A DNA stretch of 64,000 nt from JAOSJL01 sp963704035 (GTDB taxonomy: Bacteria > Actinomycetota > Acidimicrobiia > IMCC26256 > JAOSJL01). Below the pieces are notes generated by a model. That model saw only the letters and a program-made list of their open reading frames with translations, made no database searches and was not told where the DNA came from. Of this stretch, positions 17,295 to 25,968 are shown one piece after another; the first letter of the stretch is position 1; every line of letters begins with the position of its first letter. The translations under genes were made by a program, and so were the position numbers. Location of the stretch: NCBI GenBank assembly GCA_963704035.1, contig CAVPGR010000004.1, positions 434,001-498,000 on the forward strand, read 5' to 3'.

Positions 17295-18908
17295 CTACGG
17301 CGCGGTCGGACCGGTACTCGTCGTCATCCCTCTGGGTGCCGTGTCCTCTTTCTGGTACTCCATGAGGAGCCGTTCCTCGTCGTCCTTCTTCGGGAAGACG
17401 AAGAACACGAGCGCGGCGCCCAGGAGAATGGCCACCACGCCTGCGAGATACGCCCAGTCCTGACCGTCGACGAACGACTGCTTCGCCGCGGCGGTGATCT
17501 GGTCCGCGTACTTCGGGTACTGACTCGCCGTGGCCTCCGCGCTCGAAAAGGACTTCTGGAGCTCTGCCTGGACGCTGTCGGTGACCTGGGACTTGTTCGG
17601 GGAACTGGCGATCGCCGCCGCGATCGCCGATGCGTACCCCGCTGTGAGCAGCGCGCCGAGGATGGACTGCATGATCGCTCCGCCGAGATCGCGCTGGAGG
17701 TCGGCCGTCCCCGATGCCATTCCGGCACGTCGGACGGGCACGGAACCGGTGAGCGAGTGCGACGCCGGGGTGCCCGCGAAACCGACTCCCGTTCCGACCA
17801 GCGCGTAAGCCAGACCGACCTCCCAGTACGGAGTCCCCTCGTCCCAGAGCAGGAGCATCGTCAGGAAGCCGAGCAGACAGAACAGGTATCCCGTGAGAAG
17901 TGTGAAACGCGATCCCCTCGACCCGACGAGCTTCGCCGAGCGTGGGGCGATCAGGACCATCATCACGACGGCCGGAAGAATCGCGAGCCCGGCGTCGAGC
18001 GTCGAGTAGGTAAGAACGTTCTGGAGGAACTGCTGACCGATGAACATCGCGCCCATGAGGGAGCCGAACACGATGATCCCGGCAACCGCTGCGACCCAGA
18101 AGATCCTTCGCCCGGCTACGTGCAGGTCGAAGAGGGGATTCGACGCCCGGCGTTGTCGGATCACAAAGGCCACGCCCGCCGCCAGCGCGATGATCGCCAA
18201 ACCGAGCACGAGCGTTCCCTTGTCGGGAACGGCTGCGAAGTTGATCGCCAGGATCAGCGCGCCCACGAGGAGTGCCGACAGGATTCCGCCGAGGTTGTCG
18301 ACCGGATCGGTCTCCTCGTTCACGTGGCTCGGTACGTAGACGACCGCCAGGACCAGAGCCACGACTGCGAGGGGAAGTGTCACGAGGAACACCGAACCCC
18401 ACCAGAACTCCTCGAGCAGTGCGCCCGCCACCAGTGGGCCGAGTGCCGAGATCCCGCCACCGATCGCCGACCACAGCGCGATCGACCGGGTGCGGGGCTG
18501 GCCGGACCACAGTGCGGTGATCAGCGCGAGCGTGGTCGGATAGGCCATGCCAGCAGCGACGCCCCCGACGAGGCGGGCGACGAAGAGCATGTCGACGGAC
18601 GGGGCGAAGGCGGCCAGCAAGCTCGCGGGAACTGAGATGAGCACCCCGAGAACGAGCAGGAGCTTGCGTCCATAGCGGTCGCCGATCGCGCCGAGGTAGA
18701 GAACCGACGCCGCAAGTCCGAGCGAATACCCGATCGCGACGAGGTTGAGCGATGTCTGCGAGGCGTCGAAGGCCTTGCCGATGTCGGGCAGTGCCACGTT
18801 GGCGACCGCGAGGTTGAGGTTCGCGACCCCCGCCACGATGATGAGCGCGACGAGAACCATCCCGGCGCGCTTCGGTGCCGTTCCCGACTCCGTCGATGCC
18901 TCGGCCAT
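17295..18908 (-). CDS. MFS transporter, DHA2 (14-TM drug-efflux) type
   Basis: The 537-residue protein has about 14 membrane helices and the MFS loop motif GAIGDRYGRKLLLVLG. It resembles EmrB/QacA-like exporters in length and in the IVAGVANLNLAVANVALPDIGKAF first helix. A large extracytoplasmic loop (about residues 435-490, with PNKSQVTDSVQAELQKSF) precedes the last helix. The ATG used follows GAGGAG; an earlier start would add an uncharacteristic 20-residue tail. Substrate is unknown. It is divergent from the DsrE-like gene. Confidence 0.9.
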   Translation of the reverse strand: MAEASTESGTAPKRAGMVLVALIIVAGVANLNLAVANVALPDIGKAFDASQTSLNLVAIGYSLGLAASVLYLGAIGDRYGRKLLLVLGVLISVPASLLAAFAPSVDMLFVARLVGGVAAGMAYPTTLALITALWSGQPRTRSIALWSAIGGGISALGPLVAGALLEEFWWGSVFLVTLPLAVVALVLAVVYVPSHVNEETDPVDNLGGILSALLVGALILAINFAAVPDKGTLVLGLAIIALAAGVAFVIRQRRASNPLFDLHVAGRRIFWVAAVAGIIVFGSLMGAMFIGQQFLQNVLTYSTLDAGLAILPAVVMMVLIAPRSAKLVGSRGSRFTLLTGYLFCLLGFLTMLLLWDEGTPYWEVGLAYALVGTGVGFAGTPASHSLTGSVPVRRAGMASGTADLQRDLGGAIMQSILGALLTAGYASAIAAAIASSPNKSQVTDSVQAELQKSFSSAEATASQYPKYADQITAAAKQSFVDGQDWAYLAGVVAILLGAALVFFVFPKKDDEERLLMEYQKEDTAPRGMTTSTGPTAP

Positions 18909-19007
18909 GTTCTTGCTCCTCGGGCGGACGGGAACCGGTGACTGGCGCGCGAGAGCGTAGCCCGCCAACGGCAGCCTTTCGGGCGGCGCTGTCTGCCGTT
19001 CCTACAC

Positions 19008-19020
19008 TCGACAAAGTCGA
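19008..19020. promoter_or_regulatory. Inverted repeat between divergent genes
   Basis: TCGAC-AAA-GTCGA is a perfect 5-3-5 palindrome between the transporter and the DsrE-like gene, next to a TACACT-like -10 at 19003-19008. It could be an operator. It is short, so this is tentative. Confidence 0.35.
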
Positions 19021-19037
19021 CGAAGGGACTCCAAGCC

Positions 19038-19403
19038 GTGAGTGACAAGGCCGTCATCAACGCGACCACGGGCCTCGAGGACGCGGAAACCGTCAGCCTC
19101 GCCCTGCTGTGCGCGATCGCCGCTGCCGAAGCCGGCCGGCCAACTCTGATGTTCCTCAGCAAGGAAGCGGTACGACTGGCCATCAAAGGGGTCACGCGAG
19201 GTGTCGCCTGTGAAGGTTGCGCTGACATCGTCGACCTGGTGGAACGCTTCGTTTCGGCCGGCGGACATTTCATCGCGTGTTCGCTCTGCTTCGGTGCCCG
19301 GGGTCTCGATGCGGATGACCTGATCCCGCACGCCGAGGTCGCGGGGACCGTCCAGCTCTGGGAATGGATCGGCGACGACGCCGCCACCACCTTCAGCTAC
19401 TGA
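19038..19403 (+). CDS. DsrE/DsrF-like family protein
   Basis: This 121-residue small protein has the DsrE fold signature: N-terminal strand KAVINATTGLEDAETVSLALLCAIAAAEAGRPTLMFLSKEAVRLA, and later GGHFIACSLCFGARGL with a possible active cysteine, then LWEWIGDDAATTFSY. DsrE-like proteins carry sulfur or act as small oxidoreductase partners. It starts at a GTG preceded by GAAGGGA and appears monocistronic. Confidence 0.85.
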   Translation: MSDKAVINATTGLEDAETVSLALLCAIAAAEAGRPTLMFLSKEAVRLAIKGVTRGVACEGCADIVDLVERFVSAGGHFIACSLCFGARGLDADDLIPHAEVAGTVQLWEWIGDDAATTFSY

Positions 19404-19441
19404 CACCGCACACCGCTGAAGCTGAAAGCGGGGTTCGACCC

Positions 19442-19454
19442 GGTGACGGTCACC
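19442..19454. terminator. Short hairpin between convergent genes
   Basis: GGTGA-CGG-TCACC forms a five-pair stem in the 61-base gap between the 3' ends of the DsrE-like and mazF genes. It could serve as a weak two-way terminator. No T-tract is seen. Confidence 0.35.
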
Positions 19455-19464
19455 CCGGCGACGG

Positions 19465-19800
19465 TCACTCCGACCACTGGCAGTCGACCGCGACCTCGAG
19501 GGCCGTGCAGACCTCGGTCATACGTTCGTCGCTCAGCCTGCCCAGCCGTTCGACGAGCACACCGGTGGACACGCTCTCCACGGAATCGAGGTTTACGGCG
19601 GACAATCGTGGAATCGGATCCTCCGATTCGTGGAGCACGACCTCACTCGGGATCCCGCGGATGGTGGTCGTGCAGGGAGCGATCAAGGCCCGGCCCAGCC
19701 TCGGGATCGCAACGTCACGCGACAACACCACCACCGGACGGCGCGACACCTCGGGTAACTCGCACCACCACACGTCACCACGACGCGGCTCGTCACTCAC
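19465..19800 (-). CDS. mazF: MazF/PemK-family endoribonuclease toxin
   Basis: This 111-residue protein shows the MazF pattern: RRGDVWWCELPEVSRRPVVVLSRD at the N-terminus, then LIAPCTTTIRGIPSEVVL and a late LVERLGRLSDERMTEVCTALEVAV. MazF cleaves RNA at specific short sequences until bound by its antitoxin. The GTG start overlaps the antitoxin stop by four bases (GTGA), the usual coupling of such pairs. A longer upstream frame is open but overlaps the antitoxin entirely and has no similarity. Confidence 0.9.
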   Translation of the reverse strand: MSDEPRRGDVWWCELPEVSRRPVVVLSRDVAIPRLGRALIAPCTTTIRGIPSEVVLHESEDPIPRLSAVNLDSVESVSTGVLVERLGRLSDERMTEVCTALEVAVDCQWSE

Positions 19801-20033
19801 GTCCGGCGCGCCGCGTTCCGAAACGAGGCGAGATCGCCCCACGCATCGCTCTCGTCGAGGGGAACCGCGTCGTACACGGCGTAGGCGCGATCGAACTCGG
19901 CCGAACGATGCTTCTCGCGCAACGCTGCGAGCGCCTCGTCCATCAGGAGCGCGTCCCTCAGCCCCTCGCGGAGCCGTCGGACGTCGTCGAGCAGATCCTC
20001 GTCGACCGTCGTGCTGATCCTGACTCTGGACAT
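19797..20033 (-). CDS. Ribbon-helix-helix antitoxin (MazE/VapB-like)
   Basis: The 78-residue protein begins MSRVRISTTVDEDLLDDVRRLREG, a typical ribbon-helix-helix DNA-binding start. Its acidic, aromatic C-terminal half (FDRAYAVYDAVPLDESDAWGDL) would wrap the toxin. It precedes and overlaps mazF. Three TATGCCA-like repeats spaced 11 bp apart cover its promoter and are probably its binding sites for autorepression. Confidence 0.87.
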   Translation of the reverse strand: MSRVRISTTVDEDLLDDVRRLREGLRDALLMDEALAALREKHRSAEFDRAYAVYDAVPLDESDAWGDLASFRNAARRT

Positions 20034-20039
20034 GAGAGC

Positions 20040-20070
20040 AGTATGCCATATCTATGCCACTCATGTGCCA
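20040..20070 (-). promoter_or_regulatory. Toxin-antitoxin promoter and 11-bp-phased operator
   Basis: On the plus strand TATGCCA occurs at 20042 and 20053 and TGTGCCA at 20064, each exactly 11 bases apart, one helical turn. The first copy overlaps a minus-strand CATACT (-10) that ends six bases before the antitoxin ATG. Phased direct repeats over the -10 suit cooperative binding by a ribbon-helix-helix repressor. The site overlaps the 3' end of xylB. Confidence 0.55.
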
Positions 20071-21488
20071 CGACTGATCGGCTGTTCGTCGGGACGTGCG
20101 CGACCTCGCGCGGCGTGACGGTAGGCCGCTCGTACCGCTCCCGAATCAACGTGTTGATCGGGCTCGACGGTCTCGCCGCCGAGCAGGGACCAGGCCATCG
20201 CGATGTCGGCGGGATCGCCCCCCGACACGACCGCAGCGGCCTGGACACACGCGCCCGCCGCCACGTGGTCGGCGTCGTCCAGAACCGTGACCGGCCGTTC
20301 AGCCAGATCGGCCAGGATTCGCGAGTACGCGCTCGAGCGTGCACCTCCTCCGACAAGGAGAAGGCGGCCGCGTGTCGTGTCGACCCCGACGGCGTCGAGC
20401 GCCTGTTTCGCCTCGAGGAGTCCACAAACCACACCCTCGAAGGCTGCGCGTGCCACCTGTTCACGGGTGGTGTCGGAACGCAGACCCGTGATCGTGCCCG
20501 TCGCATCGGGGAGGTTCGGTGTTCGCTCGCCGTCGAAGTACGGCACGAGCACCACACCACCTGCGCCTGAGGGCGCCTCGAGAGCGAGACTTGCCAGACC
20601 CTCGTGGTCGACGCCCAACAGTTTCCCGACAGCGTCGGTGACCTTCGCCGCGTTCAAAGTGCACACGAGGGGCAGGAAACGACCCGTCGCATCCGCGAAT
20701 CCGGCCACCGCGCCGCTCGGGTCCGCTGTCGCCCGGTCGCTCACGGTGCTGACGACCCCCGATGTGCCGATCGACACAGCCACGTCACCGGGCCTGAGCC
20801 CCATCCCGAGCGCGGCGGCCATGTTGTCGCCGGTGCCGGGGCCGACGAGGGCGTCATGCCGGCGCCCCGCGAGCGCTGTCGGACCGAGGATCTGCGGACA
20901 GGTCTCGGCACCCAAGCCGACGAGGCCGAGCAACCCAGGGTCCCAGTCGCCCGAGGCCGGCGACCAGTAGCCCGTACCCGACGCATCGCCGCGGTCCGTC
21001 ACGTACTCGCCGGTGAGCTTCCACGTCAGCCAGTCATGCGGCAGGAGAACCCGCTCGAGGCGTTCGTAGACATCCGGTTCGTGGAGCTGAAGCCAGGCGA
21101 GTTTCGTGATCGTGAACGAGGCAACCGGAACGCTCCCGCAGCGTTGCGCCCACTCTGCCCGGCCCAGGCGCTCCACGAGCTCCGAAGCCTGCGGCGCCGA
21201 CTCGGTGTCGTTCCAGAGCTTCGCCGGGCGCAACACCGCGTTGTCCGATCCGAGAACGACCATCCCGTGCTGCTGGGCGGCGACACTGATGCCCGCCACT
21301 GCGGTGGTGTGTTCGTCCAGCAGTGGCTCGAGAGCTGACCACCACGCCCCCGGATCCTGCTCGCTGCACGGCGGCGTGGTGGCCGGGTGCGGGTTGCTGC
21401 CACCGGCGACAATCGCGCCCGTGTCGAGATTGCGCACCTCCAGTGTGCAGGACTGTGTGGAGGAGTCCACGCCGGCCACGGTGCCCAT
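20061..21488 (-). CDS. xylB: Xylulokinase
   Basis: XylB phosphorylates D-xylulose to xylulose-5-phosphate for the pentose phosphate pathway. The 475 residues have the FGGY-family N-terminus MGTVAGVDSSTQSCTLEV, the substrate-pocket AAQQHGMVVL, the ATP-phosphate loop VSIGTSGVVSTVSD and the late RLLLVGGGARSSAYSRILADL. The start used faces xylA across 47 bases. A palindrome and a TACCTT -10 seven bases before its ATG suggest a shared, regulated divergent promoter. Confidence 0.93.
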   Translation of the reverse strand: MGTVAGVDSSTQSCTLEVRNLDTGAIVAGGSNPHPATTPPCSEQDPGAWWSALEPLLDEHTTAVAGISVAAQQHGMVVLGSDNAVLRPAKLWNDTESAPQASELVERLGRAEWAQRCGSVPVASFTITKLAWLQLHEPDVYERLERVLLPHDWLTWKLTGEYVTDRGDASGTGYWSPASGDWDPGLLGLVGLGAETCPQILGPTALAGRRHDALVGPGTGDNMAAALGMGLRPGDVAVSIGTSGVVSTVSDRATADPSGAVAGFADATGRFLPLVCTLNAAKVTDAVGKLLGVDHEGLASLALEAPSGAGGVVLVPYFDGERTPNLPDATGTITGLRSDTTREQVARAAFEGVVCGLLEAKQALDAVGVDTTRGRLLLVGGGARSSAYSRILADLAERPVTVLDDADHVAAGACVQAAAVVSGGDPADIAMAWSLLGGETVEPDQHVDSGAVRAAYRHAARGRARPDEQPISRGT

Positions 21489-21510
21489 CGCCCGTAAGGT
21501 ATCCGGGCGA
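21488..21510. promoter_or_regulatory. xylA/xylB divergent promoter palindrome
   Basis: TCGCCCG and CGGGCGA form perfect seven-base arms around the nine-base spacer TAAGGTATC. The spacer contains TACCTT on the minus strand, a -10 for a leaderless xylB, and TAAGGT on the plus strand. A repressor bound here could control both genes. Confidence 0.5.
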
Positions 21511-21535
21511 ACCCGACGAGACGTGGGGACCGACG

Positions 21536-22708
21536 ATGGCTGATGACCTCCGACCACAGCATCTCCCACCACAGCCAAGCGACCACTTCACGTTCGGTCT
21601 CTGGACGGTCGGAAACCCCGGACGCGACCCCTTCGGCCACGAGACACGCCCGCCACTCGATCCGGTCGAGAGCGTGCACCGGCTGTCCGACCTCGGCGCC
21701 TACGGCGTGAACTTCCACGACGACGATCTCGTGCCGCCGGGTTCGAGCGGCGCCGAGCGCGATGCCATCGTCAAGCGCTTCCGGCGAGCGCTCGACGAGA
21801 CAGGAATGTCCGTGCCGATGGCGACGACGAACCTCTTCTCCCGGCCGGTGTTCAAGGAAGGGGCCTTCACCGCCAACGATCCCGCGGTTCGACGCTACGC
21901 GTTGGCCAAGACCCTCGATGCCATCGACCTGGGGGTGGAACTCGGCGCATCGGTCTTCGTGATGTGGGGTGGACGCGAGGGCTGCGAGGTCGATGCCGGC
22001 AAGGACATCGCCGCGGCGCTCGACCGCTACAGGGAGGCCGTCGACCTCTGTTGTGAGTACGCGCTCGACAGGAGCTACGAGCTGCGCTTCGCCATCGAAC
22101 CGAAGCCGAACGAGCCCCGCGGCGACATCCTGTTGCCGACCGTCGGCCACGCTCTGGCGTTCATCGACGAGCTCGATCACGCCGACATGGTCGGGCTCAA
22201 CCCGGAGTTCGCGCACGAGACGATGTCGGGGCTCTCCTTCAACCATGCCGTTGCCCAGACGATGTGGCACGACAAGTTGTTCCACATCGATCTCAACGCG
22301 CAACGTGCCGGGAAGTTCGACCAGGACTACCGCTTCGGCTCGGAAGGCGTGCGCGACGCCTTCTATCTCGTGAAGCTTCTCGAGGACTCGAGCTGGAGCG
22401 GGATGCGTCACTTCGACGCTCACGCCTACCGAACCGAGAGCGTCGACGGCGTGTGGGAGTTCGCCGCCGGATGCATGCGGACCTATCTCATCCTGAGAGA
22501 GAAGGCGGCGCGTTTCCATGACGACCCCGAGATCCAGGAGGCGTTACGCGCGACGGGGTTCGCCGATCTCGCCGTTCCCACACTCCCCGACGGAGGAATC
22601 TCGCAGATCCGCTCCACGGACCACGACACCGACGCGCTCGCCGAGCGTGCTTACGGTTTCGAGCGACTGGATCAGCTGGTCAACGAGCTGCTGATGGGTG
22701 TTCGTTGA
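21536..22708 (+). CDS. xylA: Xylose isomerase
   Basis: XylA interconverts D-xylose and D-xylulose. The 390-residue length and sequence fit the actinobacterial class I enzyme: FTFGLWTVGNPGRDPFG, FHDDDLVPPG with the catalytic His, FVMWGGREG, the metal ligand Glu in FAIEPKPNEPRGD, NPEFAHETM and LFHIDLNAQRAGKFDQDYRFG. The open frame begins far upstream inside xylB, but the ATG after GTGGGGA gives the family N-terminus. The GH3 gene follows with an 11-base overlap or a 1-base gap, depending on its start. Confidence 0.96.
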   Translation: MADDLRPQHLPPQPSDHFTFGLWTVGNPGRDPFGHETRPPLDPVESVHRLSDLGAYGVNFHDDDLVPPGSSGAERDAIVKRFRRALDETGMSVPMATTNLFSRPVFKEGAFTANDPAVRRYALAKTLDAIDLGVELGASVFVMWGGREGCEVDAGKDIAAALDRYREAVDLCCEYALDRSYELRFAIEPKPNEPRGDILLPTVGHALAFIDELDHADMVGLNPEFAHETMSGLSFNHAVAQTMWHDKLFHIDLNAQRAGKFDQDYRFGSEGVRDAFYLVKLLEDSSWSGMRHFDAHAYRTESVDGVWEFAAGCMRTYLILREKAARFHDDPEIQEALRATGFADLAVPTLPDGGISQIRSTDHDTDALAERAYGFERLDQLVNELLMGVR

Positions 22709-24533
22709 CGTGACACCCGCTTCTGGGCTAGTGGACGTCGACGCGCGGGTCGAGCAGCTCTGCGGCGAGCTCACGCTCGACGAGAAGATCGGGATGCTCT
22801 CGGGCGACACCGAGTTCTGGCCCGGTCTCATCGAGATGACGTCCGAGGGCTACAACGTCAGGGCGTACGTCGCCGGATCGGTTCCCAGGCTCGGTATCGA
22901 GGGCATCCGCTTCACCGACGGTCCGCGGGGTGTGACGGTCGGCAACTCGACGTGTTTTCCGGTGGCGATGGCGCGTGGCGCCACGTTCGATCCCGAACTC
23001 GAGGAGCGGGTCGGCGACGCCATCGGCCGCGAGGCCCGTGCGCAGGGCGCCAACCTGTTCGCCGGTGTGTGCGTGAATCTCCTGCGCCACCCGGCGTGGG
23101 GGCGGGCGCAGGAGACCTACGGCGAGGATCCCGATCACGTCGGCGAGATGGGCGCCGCGCTCACCCGCGGCGTGCAACGCCACGTGATGGCGTGTGTGAA
23201 GCACTTCGCACTCAACAGCATCGAGAACGCGCGGTTCCAGGTGGACGTGCAGGCGAGCGACGACGTGCTCGACGAGGTCTACCTGCCGCATTTCGAGAGA
23301 ATCGTGCGCGAGGGCGTCGCCTCGGTGATGTCGGCGTACAACTCGGTGAACGGTGAGTGGTGCGGGCAGAACGAGGAGCTGTTGACAACGATTCTTCGAG
23401 CTCGGTGGGGGTTCCAGGGCTTCGTCATGTCGGACTTCATCTTCGGACTTCGTGACGCAGTGAAGGCGATCAACGCGGGACTCGACCTCGAGATGCCGTT
23501 CCGGTTCCTCTACGACCGCGATCTCGCCGAGGGCGTCTCGAACGGCGGCGTGCCGGAAGAGACGATCGATCGGTCCGTGCAGCGTCTGCTGCGCACGCAA
23601 CTGCGCTTCGCAGCGTCCACCGGTGGCGCGGACGAATACGGGCCCGAGGTCGTGGGATGCGCCGAACACCGGGCGCTGGCCCGGGAGGTCGCCACACGGT
23701 CGATCGTGCTGCTGCGCAACGAATCCGTCGACGGCACGCCCGTTCTGCCTTTCGACACGTCCGGGATGAAGCGACTTGCCGTCATCGGTCGCCTCGCAGC
23801 AATCGAGAACACCGGTGACCGCGGGTCGAGCGCCGTCCGACCGCCCTACGTCGTCACCCCCCTCCAAGGCATCTGCTCGACTCTGGAGGGATCCGGCGTC
23901 GAGGTCGTGCACGATGATGGCTCTGAGCCGCAGCGTGCCGCGGCTGTGGCGGCCGAGGCTGACGCGGTTCTCATGGTCGTGGGCTACACCCACGAGGATG
24001 AAGGGGAGAACGTGGCAGTGGACACACCCCTCGAGGTGACCGAACAGTTCCCTCCCCTGCCTCCCGAGCTCGGTGACGCGTTCGCCACCGCGTTCGCTCC
24101 GAGCGAAGCGGGTGACGGTAGCGAGGACGTCGGGCCCGGGATCGGGCAGGGTGGGGACCGCGAGTCGCTGACGCTCCGCCCCGACGACGAGACGCTCATC
24201 GCGGCCGTGGCGTCCGCCAACGAACGCGTCGTGGTCGCCCTGATGTGCGCGAGTGCCGTACTGATGGAGCGGTGGCGCCACCGTGTGCCGGGCATCCTGA
24301 TTCTCTGGTATCCCGGTATGGAGGGAGGGCACACGTTGGCCGACATCGCGTTGGGTCACGAATCACCGACCGGGCGGCTGCCCTTCGCCATCCCGACCAG
24401 CGAGGAGCATCTCCCGCCGTTCGATCCGAACACGACGAGCATCGAGTACGGCCCGCTGCACGGTCAGAAGCTCCTCGACCACCTCGGTGTCGACGCCGCC
24501 TACCCGTTCGGCTTCGGACTGACCTACCCGTGA
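22698..24533 (+). CDS. Glycoside hydrolase family 3 (beta-glucosidase/beta-xylosidase-like)
   Basis: This 611-residue GH3 enzyme would release sugars from beta-glycosides. The N-terminal barrel has LTLDEKIGMLSGDTEFW, FTDGPRGVTVG, GRAQETYGEDP, KHFALNS and the nucleophile Asp near residue 246 in FVMSDFIFG (SDW in many homologues). The second domain has GDRGSSAVRPP and ends YPFGFGLTYP exactly at the stop, so the C-terminal fibronectin-III-like domain of many GH3 enzymes is missing. There is no signal peptide, so it acts in the cytoplasm, probably on imported xylosides given xylA upstream. The start could be GTG 22698 or GTG 22710. Confidence 0.92.
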   Translation: MFVDVTPASGLVDVDARVEQLCGELTLDEKIGMLSGDTEFWPGLIEMTSEGYNVRAYVAGSVPRLGIEGIRFTDGPRGVTVGNSTCFPVAMARGATFDPELEERVGDAIGREARAQGANLFAGVCVNLLRHPAWGRAQETYGEDPDHVGEMGAALTRGVQRHVMACVKHFALNSIENARFQVDVQASDDVLDEVYLPHFERIVREGVASVMSAYNSVNGEWCGQNEELLTTILRARWGFQGFVMSDFIFGLRDAVKAINAGLDLEMPFRFLYDRDLAEGVSNGGVPEETIDRSVQRLLRTQLRFAASTGGADEYGPEVVGCAEHRALAREVATRSIVLLRNESVDGTPVLPFDTSGMKRLAVIGRLAAIENTGDRGSSAVRPPYVVTPLQGICSTLEGSGVEVVHDDGSEPQRAAAVAAEADAVLMVVGYTHEDEGENVAVDTPLEVTEQFPPLPPELGDAFATAFAPSEAGDGSEDVGPGIGQGGDRESLTLRPDDETLIAAVASANERVVVALMCASAVLMERWRHRVPGILILWYPGMEGGHTLADIALGHESPTGRLPFAIPTSEEHLPPFDPNTTSIEYGPLHGQKLLDHLGVDAAYPFGFGLTYP

Positions 24534-24561
24534 GTCCGCCGAGAGCCGACCGGAGCTGAGT

Positions 24562-25773
24562 TCATCCCGCCGCGTCGACCTCGAACACGTCATCCAACCA
24601 GTCGAAGATCCGCTGGGCACGCAGCTGCGGAGCCGCGGGCTCACAGTGCCAGTTGGCTCCTTCCTCGGCCGAGAAGTGCACGAGAGCCTTGGTGGGATGA
24701 TCGACGAGGTCGTAGAGCTCGCGTGACTGGCCCGGCCAGAACTGTTCGTCGTCGGGGTCGGTGATCAGAATCGGACAGGCGATGTCGCCGGCGACGTCGG
24801 TGAGATCCCAACGGTCGAGCTCGTGGTACACCGCCGCCATCGAACCGAGACCGTAGGGCTCCATCCGCTTCGCCAATGTGAGCTGCAACGCGGAATCGCC
24901 CTCGGCTGCGGCCTGCATGAACTCATCGAAGGCCTCGTCCTCGCCGTCGGCGAGCAGCTGCACCATCGCCTCGGGCAGATGCCCGAGCCATGACGCAGCG
25001 ACGCGCACCACACCCGGATCGGCAACGACCGCCGCCAGGCGGTGATCGAAGGCAGCGGCACGCGGCACCCAGTAGCCGGCCTGGCTGACGCCGAAAAGTG
25101 CGACCCGATCTCCGTCCACGTCACTTCGCGCGAGGGCGGCGTCGACAACGGGCGTGACGACCGCCTCCCAGTCATAACGAAAGTAGAGCTCCTGCTCGTA
25201 GAGCGCGTGACCCTGGCCGGGTCCGTCGAATGTGAGCGCGTGGTATCCGCGTGCGACGGCATCGGCGGCACCCATCGGGATCATGTCGCTCACGGGGCCG
25301 TCGCTCCCGTTGTTCAGGATCACGAGTGGGCGTCTTCCCGTGCCCCCGGAGAAGAAGTAGCCGTGCAGCGCCGTGTCCTCGTAGGGGATCTCGACGGCCT
25401 CGACGGGTGTGGGCCAAAGCTTCGTCGCCCGATCGAAACAGTCGCGATGTCGCCGCCACGTGGCGAGAGACCGGGAAGGATCGCTCGTTCCGAGGACGTA
25501 GAAGAATGCGGTGGCGATGTAGCTCGCCGCCCGGAGGTAGGCACAGCGAGCACTCTCGCCGTGACCCGCCGCCTCGGCTGACTCGGCGATGGCCCGGACC
25601 CGTTCGCCGGTACCCATCCATCCTTCGAACCAGGAGTCCATGTCACCGTCGCCGATCTCATCGACCGTGGCGAGCACCTCCCCGATCTCGGCGGTTCCGT
25701 ACGGAGCACTGCCGAGTGCGATGAGGGTGAGGAACTCGAAACCCTCGTGTTCGAAGAACCACTGCTTGGTCAC
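24562..25773 (-). CDS. Alpha/beta hydrolase, FrsA-like esterase family
   Basis: The 403-residue hydrolase has an N-terminal helical cap (to about residue 125) and an alpha/beta-hydrolase core. PLVILNNGSDG carries the oxyanion region, LTFDGPGQGHALYEQ follows, the nucleophile elbow is FGVSQAGYW with Ser near residue 230, and the acid lies around PILITDPDDEQFWPGQ. It resembles FrsA/2,6-dihydroxypseudooxynicotine hydrolase-type enzymes that cut esters or C-C bonds. The start is GTG. It converges with the GH3 gene; no partner is obvious. Confidence 0.87.
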   Translation of the reverse strand: MTKQWFFEHEGFEFLTLIALGSAPYGTAEIGEVLATVDEIGDGDMDSWFEGWMGTGERVRAIAESAEAAGHGESARCAYLRAASYIATAFFYVLGTSDPSRSLATWRRHRDCFDRATKLWPTPVEAVEIPYEDTALHGYFFSGGTGRRPLVILNNGSDGPVSDMIPMGAADAVARGYHALTFDGPGQGHALYEQELYFRYDWEAVVTPVVDAALARSDVDGDRVALFGVSQAGYWVPRAAAFDHRLAAVVADPGVVRVAASWLGHLPEAMVQLLADGEDEAFDEFMQAAAEGDSALQLTLAKRMEPYGLGSMAAVYHELDRWDLTDVAGDIACPILITDPDDEQFWPGQSRELYDLVDHPTKALVHFSAEEGANWHCEPAAPQLRAQRIFDWLDDVFEVDAAG

Positions 25774-25968
25774 GATGATCGGGCCTCCCGGTCAGGTCGC
25801 GGAAAAGGACGATATCCCCGAGCTCGCGGTGCGGCGGAGACCACCCAGGAGCCACTCGAAGGTCCATTTGTTCCCGTTCACCTCGACTCGGGCCCAACGC
25901 GCTCTGGCCATGAGGCCGACCGCACCGTAGAGTCGTGAGGGAAGTCGTGGCGCGTCGAAGGAGTGGGC

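Noticed and set aside
16966..19014. Very long open frame on the minus strand across the WS/DGAT and transporter genes (over 600 codons)
   Set aside because: It overlaps two genes with clear motifs in another frame, is rich in Arg, Gly and Pro as expected from high-GC shadow frames, and matches no family.
21488..21535. Riboswitch before xylA
   Set aside because: The gap is only 47 bases and carries promoters and a palindrome, too short for a known sugar-responsive RNA.
22728..24359. Long antisense open frame opposite the GH3 gene
   Set aside because: No recognisable domain, composition is His/Arg/Val-rich shadow type, and the GH3 gene is certain.
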